A stretch of DNA of 64,000 bases from Flaccisagitta enflata (GCA_965153355.1 OZ231126.1:89280001-89344000); one strand, 5' to 3'. Counted from the stretch's first letter, positions 43,859 through 56,443 are shown. The notes: generated by a model not told the origin, from the sequence alone. Program-made: numbers and translations.

Positions 43859-44425
43859 TACAGTAGATATCGTCTAGACTTGAGATAACGGGGGCAAGCA
43901 TTAGAGAAAAACAAATGAAACCAGGGAAGTGATATTTGAAACATAGAGTAATAAAGAGATGCTTTATTGCCCATGATAGCTGGTTGCCATAGAAACGCAT
44001 TTCTATGTATTTTCGCTAAAATATCAATATTTTGAGAAATTTTTTGAGGGAACATTTTTTAAAATTGAATTTGCTACATTTTTCCCACAGTATGTTCTGT
44101 AAGAATGTCGCTCATTTAGCGGTTGCTAGGGGTTGTCACACATGGATACGCTCCCTAGCAACGGCCAAACAAGCGACATTCTTACAGAACATATAGTGGG
44201 AAAGTTTTAGCAAATTTGATTTTAAGCAATGTTCTCTAAAAAAATCTCTCAAAATATTGATGTTTTGGCGAGAATACATGGAAATGTGTTTCCATGGCAA
44301 CCAGCTACCATGGGGAATTAAGCATCCTTTGATTAATCTATGATCAAAATATTGCTCCCCTGCCTCCATTCGTCTGTCCATAATGCTTGCCCCCGTTCTC
44401 TCAAGTCTAGACGAGATCTACTGTA
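43859..44425. mobile_element. 567-bp TA-flanked fold-back element (pogo-like)
   Basis: TACAGTAGATATCGTCTAGA ... TCTAGACGAGATCTACTGTA. Arms of about 250 bp pair across the whole element, e.g. GCGACATTCTTACAGAACAT near the centre. Confidence 0.9.
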
Positions 44426-45258
44426 TGTGTGTGCGTGTGTGGGGGGGGGGCATGAGGGAGGAGAAAATAAGACCTATTGCCAAGATTTACGCGACAATTT
44501 AACAGAAAGAGGGGAAAAAGGGAAATTTCTGTTTTTTCACAAAATCATTCATAACTTTTTTTTTGGAATACAAATTCGCATTGATTTTTTCACTAAATCA
44601 CTAGTGGTAACATAGGTAATGACCAGAAAAAGTCAAATTTGGGCAAAAAAAACCTTCAATTTTGACCTCTCGTGAATAGCAAACGAGACCAGATTGTTCT
44701 CCATGTCTTACTTCCATTCACTTGCGTTCGTTTTCGATCCCTTCCTCGGTCTTTTTCGCGTTCTTAAGTGTCCCCAAGGTTTCGTCCCTCCGATCATTTA
44801 GGATTTTCGCGCGGCACAAGGAAATCATTATTCATAATTGAAGACGAATTACGTCACCGAATTCAAATCGCGAGTGATCAATTGAGTTTAGAGCCATCGC
44901 AGCGGTCAAATTAGTCATGGCCTCAGCGAGTCTGGAAGTGTTGGAATTGCGTGATCGATGATCAGCGTTAGGTAAATGGGATGCTGTTACATACGCAGAC
45001 GGTGATGTAGGGGAGCTCCAAACATTTCAAGACAGAGTGGAGTTTGGACCCGAATTATGTAAAAAGTGATAACTATTAAGAAAACAATGTCATTAGACCT
45101 ATGTCGCGTGCGTCAGCACTTACAAAAAAAAAGTCAGGCAGATAGACAGGCAAACAACTTTTTTTAAAAAAGACGTTTGAAATAGCTCTTTACTTGTCCA
45201 AGTTACATTTATAGTTATCAGAGGCATAAAAACGCAATAGAAAAGCCTTTACAACCTT
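44426..45258. other. unassigned sequence
   Basis: No array or coding frame that can be supported. Confidence 0.5.
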
Positions 45259-45369
45259 TTTGTGACGGACGGGCGGACGGACGGACGGACGGACCGAAAA
45301 GTGGGTTATAGAGTCACGTAGCACGCAACTATAAATCTAGTTGCGTGCACGCGACTCTATACCCCACTA

Positions 45370-45410
<41 letters not shown>
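45259..45410. mobile_element. two family-1 hairpin ends head to head
   Basis: A minus-orientation end (GACGGACGGACCGAAAAGTG...GCACGCAACT) and a plus-orientation end (AGTTGCGTGCACGCGACTCT, ATACCCCACTATGTC) are separated by ATAAATCT. The plus copy runs into a CT microsatellite. Confidence 0.9.
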
Positions 45411-45414
<4 letters not shown>

Positions 45415-46090
45415 TGTTTTTCCATGGTTTTTTGAGGGGAACCATTTTAGGCCGAATTTTGGACTAGATAAAACTGAAACCACTTTAGTCAGATTCGGAT
45501 TTGAGTGGATTAAAGTAGTACATCTTTCATTTTCATTTTCAACAAGAGTGTTTTTTATTGATATTTTAGGGGGGGGATTTTCAAAAACTGGTTTATCTTA
45601 TTTATGAAAAAGGTTGATTCATTGTTTGTTTTCACTGTTTAGCTTTATCCTTATTTTGACACCATTTTTCAAATGATGCAAATAAAGTGTCAATCAGGCC
45701 TAAGAAAATTTTGTTTTTGAGGTTCACTCATTAGCCATTTTACTTAGAATGAGCAGAAAAAATTGCAACTACTGTAGTCTGACTCTGCTTTGAGTGGTTT
45801 GGGAGCATTTTCAGATGAGGATTCGGCCTTGAGTTCTCTCCTCTTTTTTTGCATGGAATTGCTTGGGGTCGGTATAGAGGTGTAGGTTTGGGATGGGAGG
45901 GTTAGGAGAGGAAGAGGAGGAAGAAAAGGAGTAATTGGCATTGGCATTGGCATTGGTTGTGTTGGCTCAAACTCAAAATACGCGTCGGTCTGTCTTTCTA
46001 TTCAACTCTTTTATTTTCGGTCTCACGCAGGAATCGCCGCTGAATTTCAAATTCAAGGTCGTTTTCCAAGGATTTTTTCTCGTTCACTTC
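45411..46090. other. unassigned sequence
   Basis: A minus-strand frame near 45744-45920 (QTYTSIPTPSNSMQKKRREL, SSSENAPKPLKAESDYSS) is mildly coding-like, but no splice or start evidence supports it. Confidence 0.3.
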
Positions 46091-46097
46091 ATTCTTG

Positions 46098-47100
<1,003 letters not shown>

Positions 47101-47238
47101 ATAGCATTTTATTTAATCAATAGATTGAGTCGGTCCATGAATGAAGCAAGCCGCGTCTTTCCGTGGCAGTTCAAGATGTTATCCCATACACGAGAATTCG
47201 TCGCTTTCATCTCCAATAGGTATAACCACTCCCTATCT

Positions 47239-47585
47239 CATTTTCACAGGGGTGTATATAGTTGAGCGGATTTTGATTTATTCCCCCCCCCCTGCCTTTG
47301 ATTTTCTTCCCCGCAACGCGTCGCGTCGCGTTACAAAATCTTTGATTTTCTTCCCCTCAAAGCTATAAAACAGTATATTTTAGGTTTAGATAGTGTTAAA
47401 TTGTATTGTAGTAATTGCATTTTACCTTTTAGTACTACCAAAAGTGTTAGATCTTCAAAAATTTTCTTTTTTCTTTTTTTCAAACTTTTGATTTTCTTCC
47501 CCATCTCCAAACCCTTTGATTTTATCCCCCCCCCCCCCACGGGGGGGGGGGGGAATACTCAACTTTATACACCCCTGCATTTTCA
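47239..47585. mobile_element. hAT-like non-autonomous element (47247-47577) with 8-bp duplication
   Basis: Target duplication CATTTTCA on both sides; inverted ends CAGGGGTGTATATAGTTGAG and CTCAACTTTATACACCCCTG. 331 bp; the interior has CCTTTGATTTTCTTCCCC repeats and poly-C/poly-G runs. No transposase. Confidence 0.92.
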
Positions 47586-47757
47586 TTTTCCATTCAAACC
47601 TCGTTCTTTCCATCTTTTGACGGACGCCGAAAAACTGTTGAATTGAATCCAGTTATGAGACGGTTATCTTCGTTGAAACAAAATTGAGTCTCGCTTATTT
47701 TTTGTACAGGTCCCAAGGCTAGACAATTTTTGGGTAATAAAGTTATGTACGGTACTC

Positions 47758-48352
47758 TACTATCTTGGCGGAAAGAAACGCGACACCTTCTTTTAAGAAT
47801 ATCTGGGCTTCTTGAAAAGCTAAATATTCTTTTTTAAAAAACATATAAATCTACTGCAAAAAATAAACAAAATGAGTCCAATGTGGTATCTGTAGCTTAA
47901 AGCGTTTAGAAATGTCAGGTAAAAGAAGAGAAATGGTCATTTCCAGAATCGGTAAAAAAATAGTGAAATCATGAAAAAGGAAAAGATCATACACCTCTGA
48001 TTATGGATATCTCAGCTTCTAGAGAGGCTAGGAATTTTGAAAAACAAACAAACATAACTTCATCGGAAAATCTACAATATGGGCGCAATCTGGTTTCTGT
48101 AGCTCAAACCGTTTGAAAATGGCAAGCAAAAGAGTAAACATGTTTGCAAAAATTATGACCAAATGACATTATGAAATCATCCCTGTTGATGAGGAAATGC
48201 TCAACATATTGCGTTCTAGATGAACAGGTCAGATTGTTTCTTATAAAAAAATTATATAATCTTCTAACTTTCAGTAATCAATTTTGTTCTAAGTTACAGT
48301 CAGTAAAACACACTATTCCCAGGGTGTCGCGTTTCTTTCCTCCAAGATAGTA
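47758..48352. mobile_element. 595-bp TA-flanked mariner-like non-autonomous element
   Basis: TACTATCTTGGCGGAAAGAA + ACGCGACACC and the inverse GGTGTCGCGTTTCTTTCCTC + CAAGATAGTA. The interior holds a diverged direct duplication (GTGGTATCTGTAGCTTAAAG / CTGGTTTCTGTAGCTCAAAC). Confidence 0.92.
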
Positions 48353-48563
48353 AATATGGATGGAAAGCCCGGATTCCTAGCCTTATTACTGTTTGTAAAA
48401 TGAAAAAGTGTTTTTTTTTAAGAAGAAGAAATAGTTGATAAGAGCTACAGCATTAGTTTGGCAAAAGAAATGATTAAAAGAATTGACTGACATTCCATAT
48501 GTAAAGTTCCCAATACCAAAGCGTTAGATCTCAAGTCGTACCCACGCGGCTCAAGGTCCAAAA

Positions 48564-48741
48564 AACAAGGCCGCATGCACGGCTACCAAAGTCGCGTGCG
48601 GTTGGGCAGGGGCCACCAGACCATTTGGGCAGGAGGAGTGAGGTCAAAGAAATAGAATCATAAAAAAAGTAAAGTGTGACCAACCGACCAACCAACCAAC
48701 CGACCGACGGACAAAGCGGGTTGTAGAGTCGCGACTAAAAA
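48564..48741 (-). mobile_element. family-1 element, hairpin reduced
   Basis: AACAAGGCCGCATGCACGGC, GTCGCGTGCGGTTGGGCAGG, CCGACCAACCAACCAACC run, GGGTTGTAGAGTCGCGACTA, AAAA. The hairpin is shortened to AGTCGCGACT. Confidence 0.92.
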
Positions 48742-48939
48742 TGCGATGAAACCGCGACAATTTGGGTGGGTCAAATGTCCAACTCATTTTCATCAAAATT
48801 CTTTCTTTTTCTTTCTTTTTCTGCAATGAATTTTAGTTTGGCTTTGAGGCCACGTGGACAAAATCGACGCGAATGCTAATTCCCAAAATTCCCAACGTCT
48901 CATGGCCTTAATTGCTCATGAGGAATGAGCAACGAAAAA

Positions 48940-49095
48940 AGAGAAGAAGAAGAAGAAGTAGTAGGAGGAGAAGAGTAAGAAGCAATAGTAGAAGGAGAAC
49001 AAAAAAAAAATAGAAGAAACAGAAAAAAAAAATACAGAAGAAGAAGAAGAAGATGAAGAAAAAGTAGATGTAGAAAAAATTAGAAGAATGATATC
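48940..49095. repeat. AAG/GAA-rich purine tract
   Basis: Interrupted GAAGAAGAA and AGTAGAAG units. Confidence 0.85.
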
Positions 49096-49369
49096 AAGGG
49101 TGTGAAATGACATCGTTCTGTCAGTTTTTATCCTGCTGAGTGTTCGTCTCGGTGTCTCAGTGAGTCAGCGTTTGCGTGTCTGTCTGTCTGCCTTTGTGTC
49201 TGTCTGTCTGTATGCCTTTGTTGCTGTCTGTCGTCTTTGTCACTTTTAGATTGTCTGGAACCCTGTCAGTCAGTCTCTCTATCCCTTTCTTTCCTTTCCT
49301 TTATTTCTCCATACCTTGCCTCTGTTTCCCCCTACCTCTATCCCACTTTTAACCTTCGCGTTTCTAGTG

Positions 49370-49925
49370 TACAGTGGAACCCCGCTTCCTTGACAACGCC
49401 ATTAATGGTTACTCGCTATTAATAGACAACAAGCTGCGGTCCCAAATTTTTCTGGCCTTTTGTAATGTTAAATTGCCTCAAGATAACGGCCTCGCACTTA
49501 ACAGTGAATCGGCAATATCGGTTAAATATTTTGGGCCAAAATGATTTTCAACTCCTCGATAGCGGCGGACCGACTGTAGCCCACCAACGTCAACCACTAA
49601 TCCCCACCATGAACGAAGAAACCCGAAACTCGAGTGACCAAGAGAAACTGGGGGGAGATTGACTGTAGTAATTTAGTGTTTCTATTTTTTATTTGTATGT
49701 GATATTGCATACCATTATGCATTCATTTTATTAGAAATCTAAATCATGCAAACATATTCATAGAAAAGAATGAAGAAACATTCAAACATCAAGTAAATTA
49801 GGCAGTAGTGAATGCTATGGTAAAAACATTCAGCTATCAAAATAGGTTTTCATGATGACGGTGCCCCGCGATAATGGACAAAATTAAAGGGTCCCCACGG
49901 CGCCGTTATCAAGGGGCAGGGCTGT
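49370..49925. mobile_element. pogo-like element with TA ends
   Basis: TACAGTGGAACCCCGCTTCC ... GGGGCAGGGCTGTA; sub-terminal AACGCCATTAATGG and GGCGCCGTTATCAAGG are inverse-like. No transposase frame. Confidence 0.6.
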
Positions 49926-49932
49926 ATTTTCC

Positions 49933-50043
49933 TTTTTAGATGCGTCATCGCATCTCTATAAGAGGGTCTGTCCGTCCGTCCGTCCGTTACGCCTCTTCTA
50001 ATATCACATAAATGACGCATCTAGTTGCCCGATCGGGCTTGTT
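49933..50043 (+). mobile_element. family-1 element, subfamily B, minimal
   Basis: TTTTTAGATGCGTCATCGCA + TCTCTATAAGAGGG, GTCCGTCCGTCC run, TGACGCATCTAGTTGCCCGA + TCGGGCTTGTT. Only 111 bp, so arms and ends are nearly all that remain. Confidence 0.92.
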
Positions 50044-50259
50044 CAAGTCGGTCTCGTCTTTCATCTCCAAGCGCGTGAAACGTGAACAAATCCTCACATG
50101 CATATCTCCCTTTCTTCTTTCATTCATTCTTTCCGTTCATTGTTTCATTCTATTTTCCTTTCCTCTAATATTCATTCCTTCTTTTCACTGTTTCATTCTC
50201 TCTTCTTTTCATTCTATGCATTCTGTACATTCTTTCAATTTTTCCTTCTACGTTTCTTT

Positions 50260-50471
<212 letters not shown>

Positions 50472-50880
50472 GGGCAGCGGCCCCGAAGGGGACGAAGTCC
50501 TGTAGAACACAGGGGGACTCTTGTTCGTCCGTTCATCCGTTCGTTCGTTCGTTAGTCCCCCCCCAGGCCCTCTCAGGCTTGAAATCTGCCCTCTCAGGCC
50601 TTGAATCTGCCCTCTCAGGCCTGAAATCTGCCCTCTCAGGCCTTGAATCTGCCCTCTCAGGCCTGAAATCTGCCTTCTCAGGCCTGTAACCTGTCCTCTC
50701 AGGCCTTAGATCTACCTCGCAGATTCAAGGCCTGAGAGGGCAGATTTCAGGCCTGGGGTAGGTCTGAGAGGGCAGATTCAGGCCTGAGGGAAGGGGGGGG
50801 ACTAACGGACAGACGAACGGACGATGGACAAACGGACGAACGTCCCTGTGTTCTGTTCATCCCTTCGGGGCCGCTGCCCT
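50472..50880. mobile_element. family-3 fold-back with inverted 21-bp arms
   Basis: Ends GGGCAGCGGCCCCGAAGGGG and CCTTCGGGGCCGCTGCCC. The left arm has about six units GCCCTCTCAGGCCTGAAATCT; the right arm has the same unit inverted (GAGAGGGCAGATTTCAGGCC). ACGGACAGACGAACGG runs sit at the bases of both arms. Confidence 0.93.
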
Positions 50881-50895
50881 TGGGCGACCTGTTTT

Positions 50896-50903
50896 TCTTT
50901 CCT

Positions 50904-50959
<56 letters not shown>

Positions 50960-50960
50960 T
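50896..50960. repeat. (TTTC)n microsatellite
   Basis: About 15 units adjoining the fold-back. Confidence 0.95.
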
Positions 50961-51578
50961 GTTTCTGCACATTTTCCGTTGGTTGAATTGCCTCTTCGTT
51001 GCCTTATGCGTCAGTCGGGGGGGGGGGGGGAAGGAGGAAGGAAGGTGGGTGGAAGGAGGGTTGAGGGTGTGGCAGCTGTTTCCAAACATTCCTTGTTATT
51101 GTTTTTCAAAATTCAAAATTGTGAATTATACCGGAAAAAGTTTTTCTCAATGAATAATTCAATTCGTTTTGGTTTGATTACCTTTTGGAAGATTTTCAGT
51201 GTTGAGCTGTTCGCCTTTTCTTTGTATTGTCGTCATTGGCAATTCTAATTCCATTGTTGGTAGTGTTGTATTGAGAATTCTAACACGGCGGTGATTTCAA
51301 AGACTTTTTTGTACGCAGTTCATGATCGCCCATGCATTGGCTCATCAGTCCATGCACGAGTGGATTCTAGATAGACCTTTTAAATTGTCAGCGAATGATC
51401 TCAAAATTGATCACAAACGTGACATTTTTACAATCTTACTAGGGCGATCACATTTTGAATTTTGGTTCTGATGACACGATGATTGTTGTATTCGATTGAT
51501 CCGAAGCACTGTTCCACTCGCACCCAAGATGTTGATGTACCATAAAATCCTTGATCTATTTTGTTTTTGATATTTTGT
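50961..51578. other. unassigned sequence
   Basis: A poly-G run at 51017; otherwise nothing recognisable. Confidence 0.5.
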
Positions 51579-51746
51579 TTTTGACTCTACAGCCCGCTAT
51601 GTCCGTCGGTCGGTCGCCATTTGCTTTTGCGGCGTTTACGGGCCGTTTTCGCCTTACTGCGCCTGCCCTAATGCTTAGTTAGCCTTTTTTATCATTGCCC
51701 CTGCCCACCCTTACGCGACTTCGGTAGCCGTGTATCCGGCCTTGTT
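51579..51746 (+). mobile_element. family-1 element lacking the outer hairpin arm
   Basis: TGACTCTACAGCCCGCTATG, GTCGGTCGGTCGCC, GCCCCTGCCCACCCTTACGC, GACTTCGGTAGCCGTGTATC, CGGCCTTGTT. Confidence 0.92.
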
Positions 51747-52222
51747 CTATTTGTGTGCCACTTTAGGTTATGCCTCTTTGCCCTGCTGCTACCACGACCC
51801 TCGGCCTCGGCCCAGAAGGAGAAGAAGGAGAAAGGAGACAAAAATCCCGCCATTTCCACTCGTGGCAAAAATCGATTGGACCCTCCATAAATATATTCCA
51901 TCAAGTCTAGCCTCAGGGAAGAAGCGCCCAAGATGCTTTTTTTTACACGCCATTTAGTGAGAATTTCACGTGGTTTGGTCCGTTGGTCTATTTTCATTTT
52001 TAATCAATTATGAAAGTTTAGTATGAAAATTTCTTCAAGTGGTGCTACAATGGAAACGCGGAATGAGAATCATTCAGATATCGTTTGCTGATACTCTTCA
52101 ATTTTTCACAGCAGGGTACTCACTCAGTGACTACCTTTCCCCATAAAATCTAATTATGTTTTATTGTCATCAGCAATATTCAAAAGGTGTGGTAATATTA
52201 TAATTTTCCATCTTGATTTATC

Positions 52223-52397
52223 TTTAGTCGCGTGCTACGCGACTCTACACCTAGCTTTGTCGGTCCGTCGGTCCGTCACACTCTACTTTTTTAATTTTGC
52301 GGTCTTTGGCCTCACTGCTCCTGCTCAAATGATCAAGCGACCTCAAATACGGCACCGACCCGCACGCGAGTGGGGTAGCCGCGTATCCGGCCTTGTT
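52223..52397 (+). mobile_element. family-1 element, complete subfamily A
   Basis: TTTAGTCGCGTGCTACGCGA, CTTTGTCGGTCCGTCGGTCC, CACTGCTCCTGCTC, CGCACGCGAGTGGGGTAGCC, GCGTATCCGGCCTTGTT. Confidence 0.95.
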
Positions 52398-53150
52398 CAC
52401 TTCTCCGACGTTCTGCCAGTATTGGCGAGTCCGTAAGAACAGACTGCGTATTATGGAGAATGAGGATTGCTAGTGAGCGGGATGCTCCCATGGGGAGAAA
52501 GAGACTAGAGAGAAGAAAAAGAAAAAAATGCTTTAGCCTGGAGAGCAATAAGGCGCGCTAACCCGAGGAGTGGCTTTTAGCCATTTATTAGATTTGACGG
52601 GAAGGCAGAGGTGAGGAGGGGGAGTGGGAGGGGGGGGGGAAGGGGGGGGGAGGAATGAGAGGTGCCGCCGGCAGCCGGCCCAAATTCTGTGGGTGTGTTG
52701 CTAGTCACGACCACGATCGCGATCATTCCCATGTATCGCGTTAAAAGCATCAGGAATTTCAACCGTCCCACGAAGGAGTGAACAAAGTGGGTGAGCGAGT
52801 CCGTGAATGGAGAGAGCGAGAGCGAGAGCGAGAGCGGAGTCAGCAAAGCGATGTGCAAACGACCGACTGGCCCTTTCAGAACGCGATTGTATCGTGAAAA
52901 AAAAACAGGCCCTAACTTTCACAGGAATTACCCCCGACAGGCAACCAACCTTGGTACGATGTTCTCCACCCCATCTCTAAAGCGGCACTTCCTTTACGTC
53001 TAACCCCCAACCAACTTCTACCACGACTTATATTCTTTTTTTTGTAAACATGATGGTACATCTCTAGATAAACGCCAGTTGCATCTTTTTTTGTTGCTGT
53101 GAAAAAAAAAAGTCCCGGTCGCCAAACATGGCCTGAGCGATACTAAGTTA
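52398..53150. other. unassigned sequence
   Basis: Poly-G runs at 52630-52650 and a GAGAGCGAGAGCGAGAGC run at 52809. No gene. Confidence 0.45.
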
Positions 53151-53329
53151 AACAAGGCCAACACCTGTAAGTCGCGTGCGGGACATAAATGACTCGGGAT
53201 GACTCAAATTGACTTTAAATGACTCAAGATGACTTAAAATGACTTAAAAAGACATAAAATGATGTTAAATGACTTACTTATGACGGACGGACAAAGCCGG
53301 TTGTAGAGTCGCGTGCACGCGACTAAAAA
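53151..53329 (-). mobile_element. family-1 element, subfamily D, short 10-bp core
   Basis: AACAAGGCCAACACCTGTAA, GTCGCGTGCGGGAC, about nine AAATGACTCA-like units, GACGGACGGACAAAGCCGGT, hairpin AGTCGCGTGCACGCGACT, AAAAA. Confidence 0.97.
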
Positions 53330-53379
53330 GAGACTCATGACAAAAGACAAAAGCAGGCGGGCAATACGGACGACAAAAA

Positions 53380-53532
53380 CCGATAACCAGCGGCGTAGGA
53401 GGAGGGACTTCAGGGACTTCAATTGCAGTCCCTGCTGTCGGGACACCAAAGTTGTCGGGACACCAAAGAAGAAGAAAAGAAAGATAAAGAAAAAAAAGGA
53501 AAAAAGGAAAAGAAAAAAAAGAAAAAAGAGAA

Positions 53533-53590
<58 letters not shown>

Positions 53591-54157
53591 AACAGACAGA
53601 CAGACAGACAGACAGATGGACAAAGAGGAAAAGTAAGAATATGTTAGTCAATGCTATAACTGTCTTTCATTACTGTGAGAACAAATCTTCTTTGTCACAA
53701 ATATCAGTCAATGCTGCAATTGTCTTACATTACTGTAAGTTAAAGTTATAGATTAAAGGTTAATGCTACAATTGTCATACATTACTTAAAGTAAAAGATT
53801 AAAAGCAATCTATAAAGCAATCAAAATTCTGTGGTTTTCAAGCTTATGTTAGTTTTAGGCAAATAAAGAGGGATGTAGGGGAGCAAAGTAAGTAAAAAAA
53901 AAAAGAAGTGAAGATTTAGGCACAAGCTGTGGCTGAGAGAAAAAAAACACTATTTTCTCCTATACCAGGCATGATTAGGCCCCATCCCACTTATCCAAGA
54001 TCTCATAGAAAACAAGAGTATGGCAGTAACTTCTATTTTTCACAATTTTCATGCAAAAACTACATATTATTGTCTGTTGGGACACCAAATTTATCGGACA
54101 CTAGTTTGGTGAATGAAGTCCCAAGAAATCCAGCTCCCCTACGCCGCTGCCGATAAC
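53380..54157. mobile_element. hAT-like element (53388-54149) with 8-bp duplication
   Basis: CCGATAAC repeated on both flanks; inverted ends CAGCGGCGTAGGAGG and CCCCTACGCCGCTG. Sub-terminal GTCGGGACACCAAAGTTGTC has a match at the far end (GTTGGGACACCAAATTTATC). Contains a GA microsatellite (53537-53590). No transposase frame. Confidence 0.92.
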
Positions 54158-54539
54158 CATGAAGAGAAAATTAGGCAAATGCAACGTCTGAATTACGATG
54201 AAAATAACAAATACATTCATTGGAAACGAAGCAAGGAAACATGAAAGAAGGAAGAAAATACATAAGTAAGATGTCACCATTTACCGCCTTCTAAAGCAAT
54301 GGCTACAGCAAAGATCGATAACGATCGTAACATGTAACAGCTACATCGGCGATGAAAACAGCACATATACCAGTAAAACCACCATAGCAGGTAAAACAAT
54401 CAGCACCAACGATGACGGCAATTAAATGAAGACGACGATGACGATGATGGCGACGACAACAACTACAACAACAGCAACAACATCAAAAACCCGGAGGCGC
54501 TTTTATCCCTCCTGAGAGATGATCCGGGAGCAAAATGTT

Positions 54540-54775
54540 CTCATGACAGAAATTCTGTCTGGGCGGAGAAGATGTGGTGGTCAATGTCAAAGGCCAACAC
54601 TTAGGAGGCTTCGCTTCCCAGCTTCCAATCCAATTGAAACCGCCGCGGCCACCGCCGCGGCCGCCACCGCCGCCAATGTTGCTCCCACCGCCGCCGGTAT
54701 GGACGCCCCCCCCGAGCCACTACGCGCTACTTCTATCGCCGCCTGCATAAGCCTATAAACCGCGGCCATTATTGG
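54540..54775. other. GC-rich CCGCCG-type stretch
   Basis: CCGCCGCGGCCACCGCCGCG and similar. An open frame is Ala/Thr-rich on plus and Ala-rich on minus; no reliable gene signals. Confidence 0.35.
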
Positions 54776-55230
54776 GCAGTGTCTCCGATGAGGCCGTAAA
54801 CCACTGCCTTCACATATGATGATATGAGGAATTTTCTTTTTCTTCTTTTTCTTCCGCCCCCTAAACTCAAAGCCAAAGCCCAAATACTCCATCTCAACCC
54901 CTGGACTTCTGCCTCAAGGCCTAAATCTAAGCCCTGAAGCTCAGTTGTTGGCCTTGAGGTTCCAATCTCATCCTTGAGGCACACTCATCAGAGTCAAGGC
55001 CCATATCTCAGCCTTGTAGCCCATTTGTTAGCCTTGAAGCCCAAGCCACAGCCTCACGTTTCAATCCTCAATCAAGATGCCCAAGATTCCGCCTTGGAGC
55101 CCAATTGTTTTAGCCTTGGAGCCACACGACCCAAAACCCATCAATGAGGCCTTGATAAATGCCTGAAGGTTCAAATCTCATCCTTGAGGCCCAAATCCCA
55201 TCATCAATGTCTAAATCTTAGGCCATGATA
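54775..55230. mobile_element. family-3-like element, degraded
   Basis: TTGGGCAGTGTCTCCGATGA...CTTCACATATG opens as in other family-3 ends; then about 15 diverged units near GCCTTGAGGCCCAAATCTCA. The right terminus was not found. Confidence 0.6.
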
Positions 55231-55309
55231 AAAACAGGTCACTGGCTACTTTGGGGTTGGTGCCTTCATCACAAAATCTAGTTCACTTACTCAGGACTCA
55301 GGAGTACGG

Positions 55310-55560
55310 GTACTACTGACCATCTAACTCTATTGCCATTGTTTATCCAGACTGAAGACCAAATGCCCACACATAGTATGCTCACTCAGGATTTTGGGTA
55401 CTACTAACCATCTAACTCTATTGCCATTGTTTATCCAGACTGAAGACCAAATGCCCACACATACTATGCTTACTCAGGATTTTGGGTACTACTAACCATC
55501 TGACTTGGGTACTGCTGACCATCTAACTCTATTGCCATTGTTTATCCAGACTGAAGACCA
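55310..55560. repeat. tandem repeat of about 90 bp, three copies
   Basis: Unit contains GGTACTACTAACCATCTAAC, TCTATTGCCATTGTTTATCC and AGACTGAAGACCAAATGCCC. Confidence 0.92.
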
Positions 55561-55619
55561 CATGGCTTTTTTTCCACGACGGCCTCACCGCCATTGCAAT
55601 TTCTCGTTACGCCGGACTA

Positions 55620-55855
55620 ACTTAATGTAGTAAAAATCCAGCAATCCACCAGCTATACCCACTACACCCAACCCGACTTAATGTAATAAAAATCCAGCTT
55701 TCCACCAGCTATACCCACTACACCTAACCCGACTCAATGTAGTAAAAATCCAGCTTTCCACCCGCTACACCCACTACACCCAACCGGACTTATTGTAGTT
55801 AAAATCCAGCTTTCCACCTGCTACACCCAACCAGACTTAATGTAGTAAAAATCTT
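55620..55855. repeat. tandem repeat of about 57-60 bp, four copies
   Basis: Unit contains TAATGTAGTAAAAATCCAGC, TTTCCACCAGCTATACCCAC and TACACCCAACC. Confidence 0.93.
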
Positions 55856-55925
55856 TCTTCTTTTGTTTATGATTTCATCTGTTTTTGTTTTTGTTGTATT
55901 TATGTATACTCTTTTCCTCATATTT

Positions 55926-55929
<4 letters not shown>

Positions 55930-55956
<27 letters not shown>

Positions 55957-56297
55957 ATCTTCATCTTCATCTTCATCTTCATCATCTTCTTCTTCTTCTT
56001 CTTCTTCTTCTTCTTCTTCTTCTTCTTCTTCTTCTTCTTCTTCTTCCTCCTCTTCTTCCTATTCTTCTCCCTCCTCTTCTTCTTCTTCTTCTTCTTCTCC
56101 TCTTCTTCTTCTTCTTCTTCTTCTTCTTCTTCTTCTTCTTCTTCTTCTTCTTCTTCTTCTTCTTCTTCTTCTTCTTCTTCTTCTTCTTCTTCTTCTTCTT
56201 CTTCTTCTTCTTCTTCTTCTTCTTCTTCTTCTTCTTCTTCTTCTTTCTTTTTCTTCTTCTTCTTCTTCTTCTTCATCTTCTTCTTCTTCTTCTTCTC
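55930..56297. repeat. long (TTC)n microsatellite
   Basis: Over 100 TTC units with TCATCT and CTCC interruptions. Confidence 0.97.
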
Positions 56298-56330
56298 AAC
56301 ATGTTCTTTTCACCGCATTTTCCCCCGATC

Positions 56331-56333
<3 letters not shown>

Positions 56334-56397
<64 letters not shown>

Positions 56398-56443
56398 GTC
56401 ATCGTCATCGTCATCATCATCATCATCATCATCATCGTCGTCG
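56334..56443. repeat. (ATC)n microsatellite
   Basis: About 33 ATC units with GTC interruptions. Confidence 0.97.

Noticed and set aside
45744-45953. Minus-strand frame with SQTYTSIPTPSNSMQKKRREL
   Set aside because: Short, proline/low-complexity start, no matching exon or splice sites nearby.
54519-54758. Ala/Thr-rich frame over the GC-rich CCGCCG stretch
   Set aside because: Composition-driven; all frames on both strands are open or nearly so. Same reasoning for 32461-32650.
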